A DNA stretch of 64,000 nt from CALMFG01 sp963674805 (GTDB taxonomy: Bacteria; Bacillota; Clostridia; Christensenellales; CALMFG01), in NCBI GenBank assembly GCA_963674805.2, contig CAXXNY010000021.1, forward strand, positions 310,001 through 374,000, in the 5' to 3' direction. Positions 1 through 8,393 of the stretch are shown here, one piece after another. A program made the position numbers and the translations under genes. The first letter of the stretch is position 1. Every line of letters starts with the position of its first letter. The notes below the pieces were generated by a model that saw only the letters and a list, made by a program, of their open reading frames with translations, searched no databases and was not told the DNA's origin.

Positions 1-1322
1 TATCCGGTTGTGTTTGTTTCCATCGGGCTGGTTGCCTGTGTGATTGGCATCATGTACCTGATCTTTAAAAAAGTATCGGATAAACCCCATAAAGAATTGA
101 ATATTTCGACCTGGACGGCGGGCCGGATTAACGATTATCGGCACTGGGTTATTCACCTATTTCTTCTTTAACGGCGTCAGCGCGCAAGAACTGACGAATG
201 CGGGTTTTTCTTGCAGGTTCGCTTTCTCCGTGGATCGCAGCAGTGCTCGGCATTGTCAGCGGGATTGTTATCGGAGCGATGGCGGAATATTACACCAGCT
301 ATGACTTCCTGCCGACACGCAAGATTGCTCGCTCTTCGATTGAAGGTACAGCGCTGACAATCACCGAAGGTCTCGGAGTCGGGATGAAGTCGACATTGCT
401 GCCGGTTATGGTATTAGCGGCGGCAATTATCGTAGCCTATAAGATAGCTGACATTTACGGTGTTACCATGGCGGCGATTGGTATGCTGTCATTTGTTGCA
501 GCAACGGTTTCTGTTGATACATACGGACCGATTGCGGACAATGCGGGCGGTATCAGCGAAATGAGCAAGCTGGAACCGGAAGTGCGCCAGATTACGGATA
601 AACTCGACTCGGTCGGGAACACCACGGCAGCGATTGGTAAAGGATTTGCCATCGGTTCTGCCGCTTTGGCAGCATTGTCGCTGTTGGCATCCTTCCTGCA
701 CTCTCAGGTTTCGGTCGGATCCGAGCATGTTGAGCTGACACTCAATGTCTTAAAACCGCTGACGCTTGCGGGCGCTGTGGTCGGCGGCGCACTGCCGTAT
801 TATTTCTCAGGCATGCTGATTGATGCGGTTTCATCCGCGGCGCGTGCGATGGTGCGTGAAGTCAGACGCCAGTTTGAGAAGTTCCCTGGCATTTTAACCG
901 GAAAAGAAAAACCGAACTACAAAGAATGTATTGAGATTTCTTCCGCAGGAGCGATAAAAGAAATGAAAGTTCCGGCACTGATTGCGATCTTTGCGCCATT
1001 GGTTTCCGGTTTCATATTCGGACCTGAATTTGTAGGCGGACTCCTGATCGGAACCACCCTTTCGGGTATCATGCTGGCACTGTTTACGGCGAATGCCGGC
1101 GGTGCATGGGATAATGCGAAGAAACTGATTGAATCGGGATACAGAGGACATAAAAAAGGCTCTCCCACCCATGAAGCAACGGTTATCGGCGACACGGTCG
1201 GCGACCCGCTGAAAGATACAGTTGGTCCTTCACTGGATATCCTGATTAAAATTATGGCGACAGTAGCGTTAATCGGAGTTTCAATCTTCGGAAAATACAA
1301 TCTGTTTAAGCTGTTCTTTTAA
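1..1322 (+). CDS. hppA: Membrane-bound ion-pumping pyrophosphatase, C-terminal part, with two apparent frameshifts
   Basis: Couples PPi hydrolysis to H+ or Na+ pumping across the cytoplasmic membrane. The 5' end lies outside the window. From about 205 onward one frame runs to the stop at 1320-1322 and carries the family motif DTYGPIADNAGGI and GNTTAAIGKGFAIGSA. Alanine follows NTT where K+-independent enzymes have lysine, so a K+-stimulated enzyme is likely; the pumped ion cannot be decided because the N-terminal half is missing. Bases 1-119 read in frame 1 (YPVVFVSIGLVACVIGIMYL), 122-204 in a second frame (AGLTIIGTGLFTYFFFNGVS) and the rest in a third. Dropping one G from 120-122 and one T from 205-209 restores a continuous protein, so these may be sequence errors rather than a dead gene. 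Family assignment is secure; intactness is not. Confidence 0.9.
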
Positions 1323-1329
1323 ATAAAAC

Positions 1330-1360
1330 AAAAAAAGCCCCTTTTTAAGGGGCTTTTTAT
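1330..1360. terminator. Bidirectional rho-independent terminator
   Basis: The stem AAGCCCC/GGGGCTT is flanked by an A-run and a T-run. It sits between the convergent pyrophosphatase gene and the minus-strand membrane-protein gene. Confidence 0.85.
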
Positions 1361-1369
1361 ATTCTGTTT

Positions 1370-2234
1370 TTATGCATTGCGCTTGATAATTACACCACTA
1401 AATGCGGTCATCATCATAAAGAAGACACTGAGCAGCCAGAATGAAAGCGGCATATCAACGGCATTCAGGACGGTGATCACAACGACAGCCACCATTGTAG
1501 CAAGGTATACGATTAAAGCGGTGATTGCGGCTCTGCCCGTATCAGCGCGCTGCTTCTCGTCCGTCCATTCTCCCCGCCTGCTTTTTGCCATACTGACCAG
1601 CCAGTAGAGGATTATCAGGACAAGCGGACAGATCACCAATACCGAGACGACAATCATCAGCGCTGTCCGGAACTGAAGCGGCACGATCAGCCCGGTCATG
1701 GATAAGGCGACGCCGATCAGGCCGAGCGCTCCGCATACAAGCGCGATATGGTGCATCGACAGGAAGAGATTTTCCTGCTCAGAGTTGTCAATACGGAACA
1801 GATGCGCCTTAATCGGTTCTTTTTTTAGTATGAGGACAAAACCAATAACGACCGTAATCAGCTGAAAGGCTGTAAAGCCGTACAGCATCATCCATTCGCC
1901 GGTGACATCAAACAGACGGTATTCCTTGCCGATATCCATTAGAAAGGTCAAATCCGAGAGCAGTGTAATGCCGGATAAAACAATCATCACCACATACGCC
2001 GCATCCAGGAATCTGCCGGTCAGTGATTTCAGCTTTCTGACCAGTAAAAACGATGTGGTAAAGTCCGACAATCAGGAGTGCAGGGAAGCAGATATTCCCT
2101 ATCGTCTGCATTAATGCTGTCGGCTCGGCTAAAGACGGTACCAGTGATTGCTGCAGATAGATATAAGCGCCGATACAATACAGCATCAGTAGAATGGCGA
2201 TTATTGAAAATATAATCAGTAGTTTTCGTTTCAT
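1370..2234 (-). CDS. Polytopic membrane protein paired with an XRE regulator (apparent frameshift)
   Basis: Two overlapping minus-strand frames make one sensible protein. The upstream frame starts at 2234 (MKRKLLIIFSIIAILLMLYC) and the downstream frame ends at 1370. Removing one base from the A-run at 2046-2050 joins them within a membrane helix as GLYHIVLLVRKLKSLTGRFL. The joined product is about 287 residues with roughly eight hydrophobic segments. It lies 10 bp downstream of an XRE-type regulator gene, an arrangement common in Bacillota where the regulator controls a small membrane protein. No enzymatic motif is visible. Either a sequencing indel or a real inactivating mutation is possible; the intact hydrophobic pattern on both sides favours the former. 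Function unknown. Confidence 0.7.
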
Positions 2235-2244
2235 AGTTGCCTCC

Positions 2245-2451
2245 TTAATCTTCTTCCAACCAGAAGATGGCTTCTACGGGCTGGTTGAATACCTTTGCGA
2301 TTTTAAGCGCAAGGACGGTTGAGGGCACGTAGTTGCCCTTTTCGATTGAATAAATGGTCATCCTGGACACCCCGATCTCCTCGGCGAGCGCGGCTTGGGT
2401 CATCTCGCCTTTTTCAAACCGGAGTTTTCGGATATTGTTGGATAAATGCAT
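2245..2451 (-). CDS. XRE-family helix-turn-helix regulator
   Basis: A 68-residue protein that is almost entirely one HTH_3 domain: MTQAALAEEIGVSRMTIYSI is the helix-turn-helix, followed by EKGNYVPSTVLALKIAKVF. This is the short DNA-binding family typical of Bacillota, without a ligand domain. ATG 2451 is chosen because AAGGAGG lies just upstream; an in-frame TTG at 2469 would place that SD inside the gene. It is probably co-transcribed with the membrane protein downstream and represses its own promoter, which has a good -35/-10 and inverted repeats. DNA-binding role is secure, target inferred. Confidence 0.85.
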   Translation of the reverse strand: MHLSNNIRKLRFEKGEMTQAALAEEIGVSRMTIYSIEKGNYVPSTVLALKIAKVFNQPVEAIFWLEED

Positions 2452-2480
2452 AATAGCCTCCTTTGCCAAGCGTCACCATT

Positions 2481-2522
2481 AATATAAAGCAAACTTTACA
2501 TGATGTCAAGCTAAGTTTATAT
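2481..2522 (-). promoter_or_regulatory. Promoter and candidate autoregulatory operator of the XRE/membrane pair
   Basis: On the minus strand, TTGACA (complement of 2504-2509), 17 bp and TATATT (complement of 2481-2486) form a near-consensus sigma-A promoter. ATATAAA (2482-2488) and TTTATAT (2516-2522) form an inverted repeat enclosing it, and AAACTT/AAGTTT (2491-2496, 2513-2518) forms a second. This fits repression by the encoded XRE protein. Confidence 0.6.
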
Positions 2523-2672
2523 ACTATTTTAGAATTTTTGTGGAGGTGCTGCATAAAGACAGTGCCTTTTCAGGATGTGATAATCGATTATGATTAAATG
2601 TGACCTAGTTACAGAAGACATTTTTTACATTAGGTATAATCAGTTCAGTTTTTAATAGTAATGGAGGATAGG

Positions 2673-2996
2673 ATGTTTCAACTGTTAAATAAAAATATCC
2701 AGCATATCGGACCGGAAGCGTTTAAAAAGGAAATGACGGGCGACTACCTGCTGGTGGATGTCCGGACAGAAGAGGAATATGAAAGCGGTCATATTGAGTC
2801 CGCTGTTAATATTCCATTGGATACGATCCCCGCGATGGCCGGTGAACTTAGGGAGCACGATGGTAAACGGATTCTGCTTTATTGCCTGTCCGGAGCAAGA
2901 TCGGTTTCTGCGGCGATGTATCTGGATAAACTCGGTATCGGCAAGCTGTATAACCTTTCCGGGGGAATAGCGGCCTGGTCGCGTATTTATGGATAA
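2673..2996 (+). CDS. Rhodanese-like domain protein
   Basis: A single-domain rhodanese of 107 residues, probably cytoplasmic, for sulfur transfer or persulfide handling. DVRTEEEYESGHIESAVNIP is the typical first motif and YCLSGARSVSAA holds the catalytic cysteine in a C-X4-R loop. ATG 2673 is preferred because GGAGG (2664-2668) precedes it at proper spacing; an ATG at 2661 lies upstream of that SD. TATAAT at 2635-2640 could be its -10. The gene stands alone, closed by a terminator, just upstream of the nfn operon; a link to sulfur-linked redox chemistry is only suggestive. Confidence 0.9.
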   Translation: MFQLLNKNIQHIGPEAFKKEMTGDYLLVDVRTEEEYESGHIESAVNIPLDTIPAMAGELREHDGKRILLYCLSGARSVSAAMYLDKLGIGKLYNLSGGIAAWSRIYG

Positions 2997-3008
2997 TAAA
3001 ACAATATG

Positions 3009-3036
3009 AGTGCCTGCGGGCACTTTTTTTATTTTT
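3009..3036 (+). terminator. Rho-independent terminator after the rhodanese gene
   Basis: The short stem GTGCC/GGCAC with a TGCG loop is followed by seven T and a further T-rich tract. Confidence 0.75.
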
Positions 3037-3172
3037 ACCCTTCCATTTTGTGATTGAAACAAAAAACAAAGCTTATCCCATAAATCACACACACAGTACA
3101 AAGTCGATGTGCTATAATGGTTAACGACGCGTATTTCGCGGCGTTTAATTTAGTATGGGGAAGGGAACGCGC

Positions 3173-4024
3173 ATGTATAAGATCCTGGAAAAGCGAGAGC
3201 TGAACGAACAGGTGACGCTGATGAAAATCGAAGCACCGTTTGTGGCAAAAAAAGCGGAGCCCGGACAGTTTATCATCTTCCGGATTGATGAGCAAGGGGA
3301 ACGGATTCCATTAACGATTGCGGATTTTGACCGGGAAGAAGGATCGGTGACGATCATCTACCAGAAGGTCGGGAAATCCACGGTGAAGCTTGGCGGTATG
3401 AATGCTGGGGAAAGCATCCTGGACTTTGCGGGACCGCTGGGGAAAGCCTCGCATTTTGGTGACGAGGTAAAGAAAGCGGCGGTAATCGGCGGCGGACTCG
3501 GTACGGCGATTGCGTATCCGCAGGCGAAGAAGCTGCACCAGATGGGTGTGAAAGTCACGTCAATCTGCGGATTCCGGAATAAAGACCTGATTATCTTAGA
3601 AGATGAAGTCAAAGCGGTGAGCGATAAACTGATCATTACCACAGATGACGGAAGCAACGGCAACAAGGGATTCGTGACCACGGCGTTGGAAGAGGAAATT
3701 GCATCCGGCGAGAAGTTTGATCTCGTGATTGCCATCGGTCCGTTGATCATGATGAAGTTTGTGGCCGAACTGACGAAGAAATACGGAATCAAGACCATCG
3801 TCAGCATGAATCCGATTATGGTGGACGGCACAGGCATGTGCGGCGGATGCCGCGTTACCGTTGGCGGAAAAACCAAGTTCGCCTGTGTGGACGGGCCTGA
3901 CTTTGACGGACACGAAATTGATTTTGACGAAGCGATGCGGCGCCAGAATATTTATAAATCTGAAGAGGCGCACAGCCTTGAAAAACATAAATGCAAGATC
4001 GGCCTTGACGGAGGTGACGTATAA
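3173..4024 (+). CDS. nfnA: NfnA-type subunit of NADH-dependent ferredoxin:NADP+ oxidoreductase
   Basis: Sulfide dehydrogenase beta/ferredoxin-NADP reductase alpha family (283 residues). With NfnB it couples NADPH, NADH and ferredoxin by flavin-based electron bifurcation in the cytoplasm. The N-terminal FAD domain shows EPGQFIIFRIDEQGERIPLT; an NAD-binding domain shows AAVIGGGLGTAIAYP. Near the C-terminus GTGMCGGCRVTVGGKTKFAC supplies the [2Fe-2S] cysteines. ATG 3173 is preferred over 3155 because GGGAAGGGA lies between them as SD. The stop overlaps the nfnB start (TAATG), so translation is coupled. TATAAT at 3113-3118 is the likely -10. Confidence 0.93.
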   Translation: MYKILEKRELNEQVTLMKIEAPFVAKKAEPGQFIIFRIDEQGERIPLTIADFDREEGSVTIIYQKVGKSTVKLGGMNAGESILDFAGPLGKASHFGDEVKKAAVIGGGLGTAIAYPQAKKLHQMGVKVTSICGFRNKDLIILEDEVKAVSDKLIITTDDGSNGNKGFVTTALEEEIASGEKFDLVIAIGPLIMMKFVAELTKKYGIKTIVSMNPIMVDGTGMCGGCRVTVGGKTKFACVDGPDFDGHEIDFDEAMRRQNIYKSEEAHSLEKHKCKIGLDGGDV

Positions 4025-5418
4025 TGGCAAACATGGCGTTAACAAAAGTAAAGATGCCGGAACAGGACGCCAAAGTCCGCGCACGTAACTTTGACGAAGT
4101 GGCGCTCGGATATACGGAAGAGATGGCGGTTGAAGAAGCGACACGATGCCTGGACTGTAAGCACCAGCCGTGTATCAGCGGCTGTCCGGTCATGGTACAG
4201 ATTCCGGAATTTATCAAACTTGTCGCGGAAGGCAAGTTTATCGAAGGCTATCAAAAGATTGCGGAAACAAACGCGCTGCCCGCGGTCTGCGGACGTGTAT
4301 GCCCGCAGGAGGAGCAGTGTGAAGCCAAGTGTGTCAGGGGCATCAAGGGCGAACCTGTCGGCATCGGCCGGCTGGAGCGTTTTGTTGCGGATTATGCCTT
4401 TAAGAATATGGAATTCAAAAAGCCGGAAATCGTAGGCAACGGCGTTAAAATTGCGGTGGTCGGTTCCGGTCCGGCATCGCTGTCCTGTGCGGGCGATCTG
4501 GCAAAGCTGGGCTATGAGGTAACGATCTTTGAGGCCTTCCATACGCCGGGCGGTGTTTTGAAATACGGCATTCCCGAATTCAGGCTGCCGAAAAAACTGG
4601 TCGCGACCGAAATTTCGGTCATGGAACGGCTGGGCGTGAATATTATGACCAATATGGTAATCGGCAAGGTGCTGACGCTGGATGAGCTGAAAGAGATGGG
4701 CTATGAAGCGGTCTTTATTGGAACCGGCGCGGGACTGCCGACATTTATGAATATTGAAGGCGAGAACCTTAACGGTGTGTATTCGGCGAACGAGTTTTTA
4801 ACACGCATCAACCTGATGAAAGCGTATGACTTCCCGAACTACGATACGCCGTTAAAACAATACAAAAAAGTCGCGGTGGTCGGCGGCGGAAACGTCGCGA
4901 TGGACGCGGCGCGAAGTGCTTTAAGATTGGGCGCTGATCATGTCTATATCGTCTACCGCCGGAGCGAAGTTGAAATGCCGGCAAGGAACGAAGAAATTGA
5001 GCACGCCAAAGAAGAGGGCGTTGAAATGCTGCTCTTAAATAACCCGACGCGAATTCTGGGTTCGGATGACGGCTGGGTCAGCGGCATGGAAGTCATTAAG
5101 ATGGAACTGGGCGAGCCGGACGACAGCGGAAGGCGCAGACCGAAACCCGTTAAGGGCAGCGAATATATCCTGGACGTGGATGCGGTAATCGTGGCGATCG
5201 GACAGAGCCCAAATCCGCTGATCCGCGACACCACCAAAGGGTTAAACACCCAAAGCTGGGGCGGTATCATCATTGACGAAGAAACCGGCATGACCAATAT
5301 TGACGGCGTTTTCGCCGGAGGAGATGCGGTAACCGGTGCGGCGACGGTAATTCTGGCCATGGGTGCCGGTAAAACTGCGGCCGCCGGGATTGATGCGTAT
5401 ATTAAAGCCAAAGGATAA
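4024..5418 (+). CDS. nfnB: NfnB-type subunit (glutamate synthase small-subunit-like, NADPH site)
   Basis: A 464-residue flavoprotein homologous to the glutamate synthase small subunit. In the Nfn complex it carries the NADPH site, the bifurcating FAD and two [4Fe-4S] clusters. N-terminal cysteine motifs are visible (CLDCKHQPCISGCPV and CGRVCPQEEQCEAKC), followed by two nucleotide-binding folds (VVGSGPASLSCAGDLAKLGY and VAVVGGGNVAMDAARSALRL) and the C-terminal FAD motif GVFAGGDAVTGAATVILAMG. A stand-alone GltD is the alternative, but its position directly after nfnA and the absence of a large glutamate synthase subunit argue for Nfn. Confidence 0.92.
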   Translation: MANMALTKVKMPEQDAKVRARNFDEVALGYTEEMAVEEATRCLDCKHQPCISGCPVMVQIPEFIKLVAEGKFIEGYQKIAETNALPAVCGRVCPQEEQCEAKCVRGIKGEPVGIGRLERFVADYAFKNMEFKKPEIVGNGVKIAVVGSGPASLSCAGDLAKLGYEVTIFEAFHTPGGVLKYGIPEFRLPKKLVATEISVMERLGVNIMTNMVIGKVLTLDELKEMGYEAVFIGTGAGLPTFMNIEGENLNGVYSANEFLTRINLMKAYDFPNYDTPLKQYKKVAVVGGGNVAMDAARSALRLGADHVYIVYRRSEVEMPARNEEIEHAKEEGVEMLLLNNPTRILGSDDGWVSGMEVIKMELGEPDDSGRRRPKPVKGSEYILDVDAVIVAIGQSPNPLIRDTTKGLNTQSWGGIIIDEETGMTNIDGVFAGGDAVTGAATVILAMGAGKTAAAGIDAYIKAKG

Positions 5419-5437
5419 AAAAAGGAAGGAAACTGTC

Positions 5438-5911
5438 ATGAAAACGTTAATTGTGTATGCGACGAACAGCGGCACTGCGCAAAAAGCGGCTCAGCTAATC
5501 AATGAAAAGCTGAAGGAAAAAGCCGATATGGTGAACCTGAATGACCAGAAGGTGCCGGATATCACGCCGTATGACTTTATCGCAATCGGCGGTTCAATCA
5601 TGATGGGCAGAATCCAGCGCAGCCTCAAGCAGTTTATCAAGAAGAATAAAAAACAGCTGATGCAAAAGAAAATGGGACTGTTTATCGCCTGTGGATTTCC
5701 GGAAAACTTGAATGACTATTTTGAAGCGATCCTAGGGGATATAGGCGGACACGCGGCGTTTAAACGCAGTATCGGATATGCGTACTACTTTGACCGGGCG
5801 AAACCGCTTGTGAAACAGGTGATGGTTTCAATCGCTAAGGTCACCGAGACGGTAGAGGCGTTTGATAATGAAGCGATTCAAGCGATCGCCGATGTGATTA
5901 ACGGCAAATAA
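5438..5911 (+). CDS. Flavodoxin-domain protein (Flavodoxin_5/HemG-like)
   Basis: A 157-residue flavodoxin fold. TLIVYATNSGTAQKAAQLI is the FMN phosphate loop and YDFIAIGGSIMMGRIQ the second FMN-contact region. The length and the C-terminal part resemble HemG-like menaquinone-dependent protoporphyrinogen oxidases more than short electron-transfer flavodoxins; in anaerobes this subfamily often has an unknown quinone or flavoprotein role. ATG 5438 follows an AAGGAAGG SD, 19 bp after the nfnB stop with no terminator between, so it is probably in the nfn operon. Whether it exchanges electrons with NfnAB is inference. Confidence 0.8.
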   Translation: MKTLIVYATNSGTAQKAAQLINEKLKEKADMVNLNDQKVPDITPYDFIAIGGSIMMGRIQRSLKQFIKKNKKQLMQKKMGLFIACGFPENLNDYFEAILGDIGGHAAFKRSIGYAYYFDRAKPLVKQVMVSIAKVTETVEAFDNEAIQAIADVINGK

Positions 5912-5919
5912 AAGCAATG

Positions 5920-5948
5920 AAGCGCATTTAAAAGGTGCGCTTTTTTTG
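5920..5948 (+). terminator. Rho-independent terminator of the nfn operon
   Basis: The stem AAGCGCA/TGCGCTT has a 9-nt loop and is followed by a T-run. Confidence 0.8.
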
Positions 5949-5958
5949 TTTTAAAAAC

Positions 5959-6008
5959 TGACTTTGGTCAATTTATATATTGACTCAGGTCAAATTTCGT
6001 GATATGCT
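5959..6008 (+). promoter_or_regulatory. Promoter with twin palindromic TetR-type operators
   Basis: TTGACT (5980-5985), 17 bp and TATGCT (6003-6008) form a promoter. Two palindromes of the form TGAC-N4-GTCA lie at 5959-5970 and 5981-5992, 22 bp apart centre to centre. The second covers the -35 box. This is the expected pattern for autorepression by the TetR protein encoded downstream. Confidence 0.7.
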
Positions 6009-6034
6009 GTTCTCGTATTAAGCAGGGAGGAAAT

Positions 6035-6637
6035 ATGGCAAAATCAGACGAAGCACGCGAACAGCTGGCATCAGCTGCGGATACCTTGTTTTTTGAACGC
6101 GGATACAACCACGTCAATGTTGCGGATATCTGTAAAGCCGCCGGTCGGGCTAAGGGATTGTTCTTTTATTATTTTGAGAAAAAAGAGAGTGTCGTTAAGC
6201 TGCTGGCGGAACGGCAGATTCAGGCGTTCAGTTCGGAGATGGAAGTACGGCTTGAGCAGATGCCGCTTTCCGCTATTGAAAAGATGAATTTTATGATGAA
6301 TGCGCTGATATCGCGTGACAGTACAGGACCGCGCGCGATGTACTATTTCAAAGACGGCGGCATCCCGGACTGGTTTGACGCGATGACGCATGAGTTAAAG
6401 GACCGCTATGTTTTCCCGCTGATTAATGGAATCGTCAAAGAGATAGCCGAAGAAACCGGCAATATTAACTTTGACGAGCAGGTCACAGAGCTCGTTTATA
6501 TCGGCATCAGCGGTTTCGTACACCGCAATTTTAATCAGATGGAGCAGACCGCGTATTATAAAAAGGCGGTGCGTGCGATTGGCTATGTTTTGGAAACGGT
6601 ATTAAAGTGCCCGGCAGGCACAATGAATATTCAATAG
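6035..6637 (+). CDS. TetR/AcrR-family regulator
   Basis: A 200-residue one-component regulator. The N-terminal HTH (NVADICKAAGRAKGLFFYYF) is typical TetR; the rest is a helical ligand-binding domain with no recognisable ligand. ATG 6035 has GGGAGG at 6025-6030; an upstream in-frame GTG at 5999 would overlap the promoter. It is separated by 15 bp from the polyferredoxin gene, so the two form an operon whose promoter carries twin palindromic operators. The ligand is unknown, possibly a redox-active or electrophilic compound given the neighbours. Confidence 0.9.
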   Translation: MAKSDEAREQLASAADTLFFERGYNHVNVADICKAAGRAKGLFFYYFEKKESVVKLLAERQIQAFSSEMEVRLEQMPLSAIEKMNFMMNALISRDSTGPRAMYYFKDGGIPDWFDAMTHELKDRYVFPLINGIVKEIAEETGNINFDEQVTELVYIGISGFVHRNFNQMEQTAYYKKAVRAIGYVLETVLKCPAGTMNIQ

Positions 6638-6652
6638 TTTTGGAGGTTTATT

Positions 6653-7372
6653 ATGAAGACAAGACAGAAATGGCGTATTGGTGTTGTGTTCTTCTTTTTT
6701 CTCATATTTCCTGTGATTATCAACTATTTGTCGCCGGTACTGATTTTGGCAGGCGCAAGCGAAGGGATTGTTAACGGCAGTTTTATTCTGTTCATTCTGT
6801 TGTTCTTAAGTTCGCTCTTTTTCGGGCGTGCATGGTGCGGGTGGATTTGTCCGGCGTCCGGGATGCAGGACGCGTGCGGCGTGTTCCGGCACAAAAAGGC
6901 CAAAACGGGATGGGGGAATATTCTGCGTCTCGTGATCTGGATAGCGTGGCTTGGCTTCATCGTTTATCTGTTTATTAAAGCGGGCGGTATTCGGTCTGTG
7001 GATGCGCTCTATCAATCCGAAGGTGTGATATCAATTCTGAACCCGGTAATTGTGTTTGTATATCTCGGCGTGGTTTTTCTGGTGTTTATCATGATGCTGA
7101 TCTGGGGCAACCGTGCATTTTGTAAGTATCTCTGCTGGATGGCGCCGTTTATGATTGTCGGCAACCGCATCCGTTATTGGCTGATGATTCCGGGGCTTTA
7201 TTTAAAACCGGTGAAAGAAAACTGTATTGAATGCGGGAAATGCACCAAGCAGTGCCCGATGGGCATTGACGTGCAGGCAATGGTGCAGGCGGAGAACTGT
7301 TACCACAGCGAGTGTATCATGTGCCTCGGATGCGTGGACACCTGTCCGCAATCGGCAATCACTACAAAATAA
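6653..7372 (+). CDS. NapH/MauN-like membrane 4Fe-4S ferredoxin
   Basis: A 239-residue integral membrane iron-sulfur protein. Several transmembrane helices are interrupted by conserved cysteine loops (WCGWICPASGMQDACG and CKYLCWMAPFM). The C-terminus has two [4Fe-4S] motifs, CIECGKCTKQCPMGI and CIMCLGCVDTCPQSA. The NapH/RnfB-like polyferredoxin family moves electrons between quinol or membrane carriers and cytoplasmic partners; the partner here is not identifiable. A strong SD (GGAGG) precedes ATG 6653. Placement behind a TetR gene and beside the nfn operon suggests regulated redox or respiratory use. Confidence 0.88.
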   Translation: MKTRQKWRIGVVFFFFLIFPVIINYLSPVLILAGASEGIVNGSFILFILLFLSSLFFGRAWCGWICPASGMQDACGVFRHKKAKTGWGNILRLVIWIAWLGFIVYLFIKAGGIRSVDALYQSEGVISILNPVIVFVYLGVVFLVFIMMLIWGNRAFCKYLCWMAPFMIVGNRIRYWLMIPGLYLKPVKENCIECGKCTKQCPMGIDVQAMVQAENCYHSECIMCLGCVDTCPQSAITTK

Positions 7373-7383
7373 GATTAGCGCAT

Positions 7384-7415
7384 ACGGCCGTGTCGTGAAG
7401 GATGCGGCCGTTTTT
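7384..7415 (+). terminator. Rho-independent terminator after the polyferredoxin gene
   Basis: The stem ACGGCCG/CGGCCGT has a 14-nt loop and a run of five T. Confidence 0.75.
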
Positions 7416-7432
7416 GATTGCCAAAAAATATA

Positions 7433-7468
7433 ATATGACTATAACGTGTCATATTTAAATGGTATAAT
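7433..7468 (+). promoter_or_regulatory. Extended -10 promoter with WYL-regulator palindrome
   Basis: A perfect inverted repeat ATATGAC-N8-GTCATAT (7433-7454) lies immediately upstream of an extended -10, TGGTATAAT (7460-7468). It covers the -35 region of the WYL regulator gene, so it is a good autoregulatory operator candidate. Confidence 0.65.
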
Positions 7469-7484
7469 CAGATAAGGTGAAACC

Positions 7485-8393
7485 ATGAAGATTAACCGAT
7501 TATTAGAAATCACAATTCTTTTGCTGAATAAGAAAAAAACCACGGCATCTGCACTGGCGGATCGTTTTGATGTTTCGACGCGCACAATATACCGTGATAT
7601 TGACGTGCTCTCATCCGCCGGGGTCCCGGTTTATACCAACAAAGGAAAGGGCGGAGGGATTTGCCTGCTGGACGATTATTATATCGGCGGCACAACCGTT
7701 AAAGCCGACGAAGCGGACAGTCTGAAGGCCGCGCTCCAAACCTTAAGGGCGGCCAAGTATCCGGATGTTGACGCGGTCATTGGCAAGCTGGGCGCGGTGT
7801 TTAAGGGCAGGGCGTCGGATACGGCCTGGGTTGAGATTGACCTGACCCCGTGGGGGACGAATCCGGATGAGGACAACCGTTTTAAGCGCATCAAGGACGC
7901 TATCCTGTCCCGGCACACAATCACTTTCGATTATATCGGTTCAAACGGCAGTGAGAGCAAACGCGAGGCGGAGCCGTATGTGCTCTGGTATAAGGGGAGC
8001 GGGTGGTATCTGCTGGCGTACTGCTTAAAAAGGTCGGACTTCCGGCTGTTTCGGATGACACGCATGCAGGTAGTGCGGATGACCGAGTCTTTGTTCCAGC
8101 CGCGGGAACTGCCGAAACAACCGGCGCAGACGGATAAGCAGCAGTTAAAACATATCACGGTCCGGTTTCGGTTCAACCCTAAAATCCGTTACCGGATTTA
8201 TGATGACTTTGACCGTGAATATATTACGAACGAAGCAAACGGCGGAGGGGTGGTCACCGTATCGTTTCCGGAAGGGGACTGGCTTTTCGGCTATCTGATG
8301 TCCTACGGCGCAGGGATTGAAGTCCTGTCGCCGGAGCCGCTCCGACAGGAGATGATACGCCGGATGGATGAAGCGCGTGAGAATTATCGATAA
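7485..8393 (+). CDS. YafY/WYL-domain transcriptional regulator
   Basis: 302 residues with an N-terminal HTH_11 domain (TTASALADRFDVSTRTIYRD, then IDVLSSAGVPVYTNKGKGGG) and a C-terminal WYL domain. The WYL part starts near residue 140 and includes YVLWYKGSGWYLLAYCLKRS, the family signature region. WYL proteins sense ligands (often nucleic acids or small molecules) and regulate adjacent genes. A perfect palindrome overlaps its promoter and a related one lies in front of the next gene, arguing that it controls itself and the GyrI/GNAT pair. The ligand is not deducible. Confidence 0.9.
   Translation: MKINRLLEITILLLNKKKTTASALADRFDVSTRTIYRDIDVLSSAGVPVYTNKGKGGGICLLDDYYIGGTTVKADEADSLKAALQTLRAAKYPDVDAVIGKLGAVFKGRASDTAWVEIDLTPWGTNPDEDNRFKRIKDAILSRHTITFDYIGSNGSESKREAEPYVLWYKGSGWYLLAYCLKRSDFRLFRMTRMQVVRMTESLFQPRELPKQPAQTDKQQLKHITVRFRFNPKIRYRIYDDFDREYITNEANGGGVVTVSFPEGDWLFGYLMSYGAGIEVLSPEPLRQEMIRRMDEARENYR

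Noticed and set aside
4024..5418. Assimilatory glutamate synthase small subunit (gltD)
   Set aside because: No large glutamate synthase gene nearby; the stop-start overlap with the NfnA-type gene supports Nfn.
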